Shown here: one piece after another, positions 58,788 to 64,000 of the stretch | How positions within the stretch are numbered: the first letter of the stretch is position 1 | Layout: the number at the start of each line of letters is the position of its first letter | Source: Epiperipatus broadwayi | Lineage: Eukaryota; Onychophora; Udeonychophora; Euonychophora; Peripatidae | Length of the DNA stretch: 64,000 nucleotides | Direction: 5' to 3' | Assembly: GCA_028023455.1 (NCBI GenBank) | Contig: JAQFVV010006221.1 | Span: 4,872,011 to 4,936,010 of the forward strand | Position numbers and translations under genes: made by a program | Notes under the pieces: model-generated | Database searches by the model: none | What the model saw: only the letters and a program-made list of their open reading frames with translations | What the model was told of the DNA's origin: nothing

Positions 58788-59187
58788 TAAAACAGGCAAA
58801 ACTCTCCATACAGTAATGCCACTAAGTGTCAAACAGAATAATCAATGGATGCCAGAATGTTTGTGCATAAAATTCCCATGCACTAAGTGTCAACCAGAAT
58901 AATCAATGGATGCCAGAAGGTTTGTGCACTCATCCAATATCCCCAGACTAGTTTCTGGCTTGTGGCCTTCGTCAGTGAGGAGCTTTGGATCTGAGAGCAC
59001 TGCACCTAGATCTTAGGATCTAATGTAACCCTTCAGCAGCCACCTTTTATCTCTATTTAACTATAAAACTATGAGTATAAAATTGAAAACACAATAATAT
59101 CTTCAATCTGATTGGCACTACTGTATGGAGAGTTTTGCCTGTTTTAATAACAGTTATGTGCTAGCATAAGAAATAGTGATCATGTGA
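58788..59187 (+). mobile_element. Foldback retroposon family A, copy 5
   Basis: Begins TAAAACAGGCAAAACTCTCC and ends with GAGAGTTTTGCCTGTTTT plus the tail GTGATCATGTGA. Flanked by TATATTGAATTAT at 58775-58787 and 59188-59200 (13 bp, perfect). The left arm contains a local duplication (CACTAAGTGTCAAxCAGAATAATCAATGG twice, near 58821 and 58880). The minus-strand ribozyme-like core has CTGACGA (plus 58969-58975) and GAAA (plus 58952-58955): the changed base is the one position of the box that hammerheads leave free. Shares the CTGCACCTAGATCTTAGGAT insert with copy 3. Confidence 0.85.
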
Positions 59188-59464
59188 TATATTGAATTAT
59201 GATAACAAGAATGAAGTAAAAAAAAAATGATTGAAAATGGGCTAATAGAAATTAATATTTCTGATGGGTAGCAGTTCAATCTCAAGATGAAATTTTTGAT
59301 TTATCAATTTGTGATTTTATAATTGATAGAACATTAAACAAAAATATGAAATCACTACTAATTATGATTTGTGCTAGTGGTGAATATATTAAATATGAAG
59401 AACATACAATGGGAATAGAAGATTTTGTCTTTTTGTATGGAATATATTCCTAATATATACACTA

Positions 59465-59988
59465 TTTTAAGACAGGCTTTAACCTGTATCAAATGCGCCT
59501 TGAAATTTATAATAGTCAAGCAATATCTTTATTTTTCCAATAGAAGGACCTCTTAAACCATGACACAAGATAGCGACCTTTATAAAGATAAGAGCGGCAT
59601 CTTATCTTTAACCTAACTTCTCACTTATATAGGCCAATCTGAAGCATCTTGATTTGGGAGGGTGAAGCTGTTTAAGTCCACTATTTCCAGTATAAAGATC
59701 ATAATATTAACTCAATATAAATCACAAGATTTTGCGAATGTTAATTTGTATAGGAAATAGTGGACTTAAACAGTGGAAAGAACAGCTAAACACTTCCAAA
59801 TCAAGATTCTTCAAATTGGCCTATATAAGTGGAAAGTTAGGTTCAAAATAAAATGCCACTCTTATCTTTATAAAAGTCGCTATCTTGTGTCGTGGTTTGA
59901 GAGGTTCTTCTATCGCCAAAATAAAGATATTGCTTGATTATTATAAACTTCAAGGTGCATTTGACACAGGTTAAAGCCTGTTTAAAAG
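59465..59988. mobile_element. Large foldback element B2 with TATA boxes in both arms
   Basis: Arms of about 220 bp (TTTTAAGACAGGCTTTAACC at the left, GGTTAAAGCCTGTTTAAAA at the right) enclose a loop of some 60-80 bp. CACTTATATAGGCCAAT in the left arm and ATTGGCCTATATAAGTG in the right point to the centre, followed by TTAAGTCCACTATTTCC. This is the arrangement found in element B1. No clear target duplication. Confidence 0.7.
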
Positions 59989-59999
59989 AATTTACATAT

Positions 60000-62529
60000 A
60001 CTTCCTGTGTGCTTAATAAATAATTGTAACTTTATATACTGAAACAGTAAGGTCTGCTTTGCAGATCTTCGTTTCACCTTTTCTCACCTATTTCCTACCT
60101 CATACCTTAGTTTGAACCCCAATCTATTGTAGTGTGTCTGCAATACACTTATATACCGAAAATCCCGCCTAATTTTAAACCACGAGCACAATGCTCGTAT
60201 TATATATATAACTTATTCCCAAATAAAATAAAATATTATGAATTATGTATTTGTTCACATAATTTACATTTATTTAAAAGTAGGTTATATAAGTTGTAAT
60301 TGCGCACACACTATGATATGCATTTTAAAACATATCAAAATTATAAATTGTTAAAGTTATTTTGTTTGAATCTATTTACAAATATATTACTGTCGTAATA
60401 TATTTTGATTTAAAATAAAATTCATTTAGTAAATATTCGTTTAGTAAATAGATTCAAATATTGCAATTTAAAAAGTAAAATCATTTTCGTTTAATCTAAT
60501 AAAAGTCATTCCAAATATTTCTTTTAAAATAAATGAGGGACAATAGTTTAATTAGTTAATATTATATAAGTTTATCTAAAAACAGCAGATGTCCACTTAA
60601 GGTTTTCTTTAATTAATAAAAGTAATTTTTAATTAAATCTAGTTTGTAATTCGAATGTCGACAGGGAAAGTAACAAAAGAAATTAATTAATGTTGAATTC
60701 CTTTAGACATTCGGATGATTACAGCTGATAAGTCCGATATATTTTTGTAATACTCCAGGGCAGTTCTATTGTTAACGTCTACTATAAAAAGAATGGTTTT
60801 CTTTTGTTCTCCAGTTGTTTTTCTTCTAATGTTTCTAAGAGAAATCATTCTGAGTTCTATTCTAGTAATTTGTAAATCTTGACATGACAGAGTAGAGCGC
60901 GAGAAGGCTATTTCTCTCCGGAATGGTCATCTGCTGCCGTAGACCATCGGAAGTTATCACACAGGGAACCCCGGAACTGCTGCTGCTGCCAAAAATATGA
61001 ACATTTCCAGATTTTGCTGTTAAATTATATAAAAACCTGCCGACCATCAATCTACCTAAATGCTTCTCCAGAGGTAACCCTAAATTAACCCAAGAGCTCT
61101 TGTGATAACTAACATGCTATAGCTATTTAAAATTGTTTTCCTTATATTTCACATAACTTCATTATGTATTTCTTTAACGTGTTAATATAATATAATCAAC
61201 AGTTTTGCTCTATCCTTGGGTTAATATTTTCTATTTATAAAGCTTTCTTTTATTTTATTATGATAATGTGTCAGAATCGTCTTTGACCGAGTGAACTATT
61301 CCCTTTATTGAAAGTAAGACGCCGCTATTAAGGCATATTTTAAATTTATAATTTTCCAATTTTATTATCTTGCAAATCACTCGTTCGAGGGTGATTCTAT
61401 TCTTTAATATATAATATAATCACATAGTTTAAAATCTACATGTTATTGATTTTAATCTAATATGAGAGTATGTGCGAGGTCAATGATTAAATGTGTCCCC
61501 TAATGCATGATTGCGTATATAAATCTATACTTACTTTTCAAACCCGCAAGCATGCATTTTCCTATTTTAATTACCGTGTTCTACTTTAATTATAAAGTTC
61601 ATCATTGACGTCGAGAATGTGCGGACCCTTTTAAATGAATTTCAGGGAATTTGATTGGGCATTTCTCTTAATCCGAGTAAAACCCATTCAGTATGTTTTT
61701 ATATACACTAGTCTCGTATTGCTGGTAAATGAATTGGTTGTTGAGACCGCTTTGTTTTATTTTTCCAAGGATTCTTTACACGGCAAAGTCCGTTCTTTTC
61801 GTATATTGCAAGTTTCCAGGCAGAGTGTGTTCCAAATGACACACCTGGGAATTAAACGCAATCGTCACACAGTCGCTAAGTTTCGGCTGTTCATAAAATA
61901 CTTTCCTACGGGTTAGCGGCGAGATGCCCTCCGTAATTATTCCGGATCTTCAATATTGTTTTATTTTATATTTATTTTACAAAGCATCCGTGACTTAAAC
62001 GTGTCACACCCTCCAACTTTAATAAATTCATTATCAGCAATACTGACCTCCCAATGCAACTCTATTATTATTATTCTCAAATAAATGCTTTGATCACATT
62101 CCCACTTTGTTGCTTAGTAAGCTTTTGTCCGTGCTATTCTCGAAATCAATAAATATTTTATAACACTTAATTTCAAATATTTTCTTAAACTTGTATAATT
62201 GCTCAAAGCACCTCGCACATGTTCCTATCTCGTCAAGCACATTATCGTAATGCTATTAGCCCGAGGAATAGAATATATCACTTTGTTTTAAAACCTTTTT
62301 GTCATTTATTGAAATATAATGCCCACAATTATTTAATACGCGTCCCTGTCTCATATAAGCAGACAGTGGCGTTATATATATATATTTTATGAATAAATTT
62401 TGTGAAATTATTTAAAACTAAATTTGATCTCTTATTTTATTTGATTCCTATCACTGTCTCGGTCTATATATATATTTTCTGCATTTCTTTTGTAAATCCA
62501 TAGACGTTAATTAGCCACCCAAACTTCTT
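60000..62529. other. Intron; hairpin-rich segment at 60.04-60.21 kb, less AT-rich patches
   Basis: 60045-60215 holds three short hairpins (GGTCTGC-TTT-GCAGATC, TGTGTCTGCAATACAC, CGAGCACAATGCTCG). The last, followed by TATTATATATATAAC, is reminiscent of a transposon 3' end. 60366-60380 and 60446-60460 are inverted (TTTGAATCTATTTAC). Patches at 60.87-61.05 and 61.6-61.95 kb are richer in G+C and have frames of 62 and 93 codons without recognised similarity. No DPY19 exon found. Confidence 0.4.
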
Positions 62530-62765
62530 TTAGTATAGAGTCTTTTGTTTCTCCCTGACCACCAGGCACCGGTCAAAGGTCATACTAGTAGTGGCATCAG
62601 ATGCGTTGTCACGTAGATGACGCTGTGAAATTTGGGCTTTAGATTCGAACTTAGTATATCTAGAAGGCAACCCCTCCTAGAATGTTCAGTTTCGTGTCTG
62701 GGGTTTGAATTCTGCAGTGTGTTAGCGAGATAGACGATTCTGACTGTTACAATACAATGTTTTAT
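62530..62765 (-). mobile_element. tRNA-derived SINE, family S2 copy 2
   Basis: On the minus strand it starts with TTGTAACAGTCAGAATCG and has AATTCAAACCCC (B-box-like). It closes with GCCTGGTGGTCAGGGAGA and AAAGACTC. The same order of head and end words is seen in copy 1 (17750-17915). The middle is longer and less AT-rich. Confidence 0.55.
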
Positions 62766-63126
62766 AATTCTGTTATTTAGATAGCAATTGCATTTGATAG
62801 TTGATTCAAAAAGATATAATTTTATAATTTATAGATGCTTTTAAATGTATTAGGATGGAAATTCTCATTAGGACTTTTTGGGACTCAGCTCACAAACAAC
62901 AGAGATCAAATGTTACACATAGCTGATTTATATTTGTCAAATTTTTATATAAATTGAGTTACTATTGCAAAATGATCAGGCATTGATATGAATGAAACAA
63001 GTAGTAAAATTCACAAATTATATCCAACCATTGACTTTTTTTTAAAAAAAAATGATGAACACATTCATGTAAAAGTAAATAAACATATTACAGTTAAAAT
63101 TTAAATTAACTTTTAAACATAATTAC

Positions 63127-63198
63127 CTTCATAAAATAAAATCCAATTACAAAAATGCAAGTGGGTAGTAAAGCAGTCTGTAAGTGAACTTCCATGGT
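63127..63198 (-). CDS. DPY19-like C-mannosyltransferase, membrane-helix exon
   Basis: A 72-bp, 24-codon exon, phase 0 at both ends, lies between acceptor TTTTTCTTAG and donor AAG-GTAATT. It reads TMEVHLQTALLPTCIFVIGF and YFMK. The DPY19 family has here a TKTLLLP motif followed by a membrane helix; T-x-LLP and the hydrophobic run agree. The next exon down the transcript (42291-42352) is 20.8 kb away. Preceding exons, expected to end near the family's FDFME-like block, are outside the window. Confidence 0.75.
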
Positions 63199-63396
63199 CT
63201 AAGAAAAAGTAATTTATATACGCAATATATATTATTCTTTAATTTATATTTAATGGCCAAAGTGAAATATAAAAATTAACAGTACCTATACACATACAAG
63301 CACAAAATTATAGATATACACATATATGGGTGAAATACAATAAAATGAATATTATATATAGAGCTTGCAAAACAAACTCTTAACAAGCTTTGTTGA

Positions 63397-63492
63397 ATAC
63401 CCTCATCCGCAGATCGGTTTCTGCTATTGTCATCCTCAGTGGCACTTCACTGATGCCAGTAGCAGAAACTGGTCTGGGGATGGGGTATTCTT
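63397..63492. repeat. Small palindrome with ribozyme-like cores in both arms
   Basis: GAATACCCTCATCC at the left pairs with GGATGGGGTATTC at the right. The left arm, read on the minus strand, has CTGAGGA, a stem II TG...CA, GAAA, then CCGATC. The right arm, on the plus strand, has CTGA directly followed by TGC-CAGTA-GCA, GAAA and CTGGTC, lacking three bases of the conserved box. Both look like decayed descendants of one hammerhead duplicated head to head. Confidence 0.55.
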
Positions 63493-63499
63493 TCATATA

Positions 63500-64000
63500 C
63501 ACTTTAATGAAGACTGCTGGACAGTCAAAACTGTTTAAGTTTTTAAGAAAATTTTTTGCATTAAAGTATATATGAAAGAAGTGTTTTAAGCAATATATAT
63601 GATTATATGAAAATATGCAAAGAAAGTGAAGGAGAAGAATCATTGATTTCAATGAGTTCTTTCTCCGTGACATCTTTCAGCTCGGACTCTTGAGTCCCAT
63701 CAAGTGCAGTTTAAATCTTTTTAATGTTTATCAATAATAAATTCTTCATCATTACTAACATTTGTATCTAAGGTTTTCTTTCTACAACACTTTATTTTTA
63801 ATGAGCACATGGGTTTACAATTTTAGTAAGATATTATTGGCTATTATATCTATTATAGGTTTATCAGGTTTGAGACAGTGTCCATCATCTCAATAGGTGT
63901 TTTATTTATATTAATGGCATTTCCTTTTTCTTGGAAGGCTAATCAATTGTTTTCGGATAGAAATCCAATCAATTAATGACAAACCATTAAAATTAAGTTT
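63500..64000. other. Intron upstream of the first exon seen
   Basis: Overlapping frames at 63380-63673 come from the palindrome and flanks. No exon recognised to the end of the window. Confidence 0.45.

Noticed and set aside
61635-61916. 93-codon plus-strand frame in a less AT-rich patch
   Set aside because: No recognised domain, no splice pattern and no repeat partner; not supported as a gene.
1-64000. CRISPR arrays or operons
   Set aside because: The tandem arrays have no spacer pattern, and the window is clearly eukaryotic.

Overview
The window is AT-rich, intron- and repeat-dominated nuclear DNA from an animal, most likely an invertebrate. The evidence is split exons with GT/GC-AG borders, introns of up to about 20 kb, tRNA-derived SINEs, RTE-type LINEs, a Ty3/gypsy-type LTR element and a Merlin DNA transposon. 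I see no bacterial-style gene, and the species cannot be fixed from sequence alone. Most long open frames are chance products of AT-rich repeats.

The one recognisable host gene is on the minus strand and spans nearly the whole window: a DPY19-like protein C-mannosyltransferase. I place six exons, in transcript order: 63127-63198, 42291-42352, 40887-40914 (28 bp), 31578-31697, 11401-11575 and 7089-7188. All reading phases agree across the junctions. They encode the middle to C-terminal part of the protein, including the segments reading [27 protein letters not shown] and AVFAGAMPTMANLKLST. The 5' exons lie beyond position 64000. The last exon(s) lie below position 7089, probably beyond position 1, since I found none there. 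Everything else is intronic mobile DNA.

Layout. 1-7 kb: a tandem duplication, a Merlin element (1831-2672), a 105-bp tRNA SINE (3204-3308) and two foldback elements. 7-15 kb: two exons, a ruined RTE LINE (minus strand), a hammerhead-bearing repeat (10.8 kb) and a 2-kb LTR-like repeat. 15-26 kb: a SINE and a ruined APE-type LINE (about 21.2-25.2 kb, minus). 26.7-30 kb: an internally deleted gypsy-type element with two LTRs and a CAGAT target duplication. 30-43 kb: three exons, many foldbacks, a canonical hammerhead core (39.27 kb) and minisatellites. 50-52.5 kb: a pogo-like terminal-inverted-repeat element split by a second copy of the 2-kb LTR-like repeat. 53-60 kb: a second hammerhead repeat (54.1 kb), an RTE copy (55-56.3 kb) and several more foldbacks. 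60-64 kb: a SINE, the upstream exon and a small double-ribozyme palindrome.

The most interesting content is a set of palindromic (foldback) elements, several carrying hammerhead-ribozyme or hammerhead-like cores. One family has five copies plus a 45-bp miniature. Its copies carry target-site duplications of 13-15 bp (one copy about 9), unlike cut-and-paste MITEs and more like insertions made by reverse transcription. Two independent repeats at 10.85 and 54.15 kb hold matching hammerheads with changes that keep the helices. This looks like a non-autonomous ribozyme-bearing retroelement system related to Penelope-like elements or retrozymes. That link is inference.
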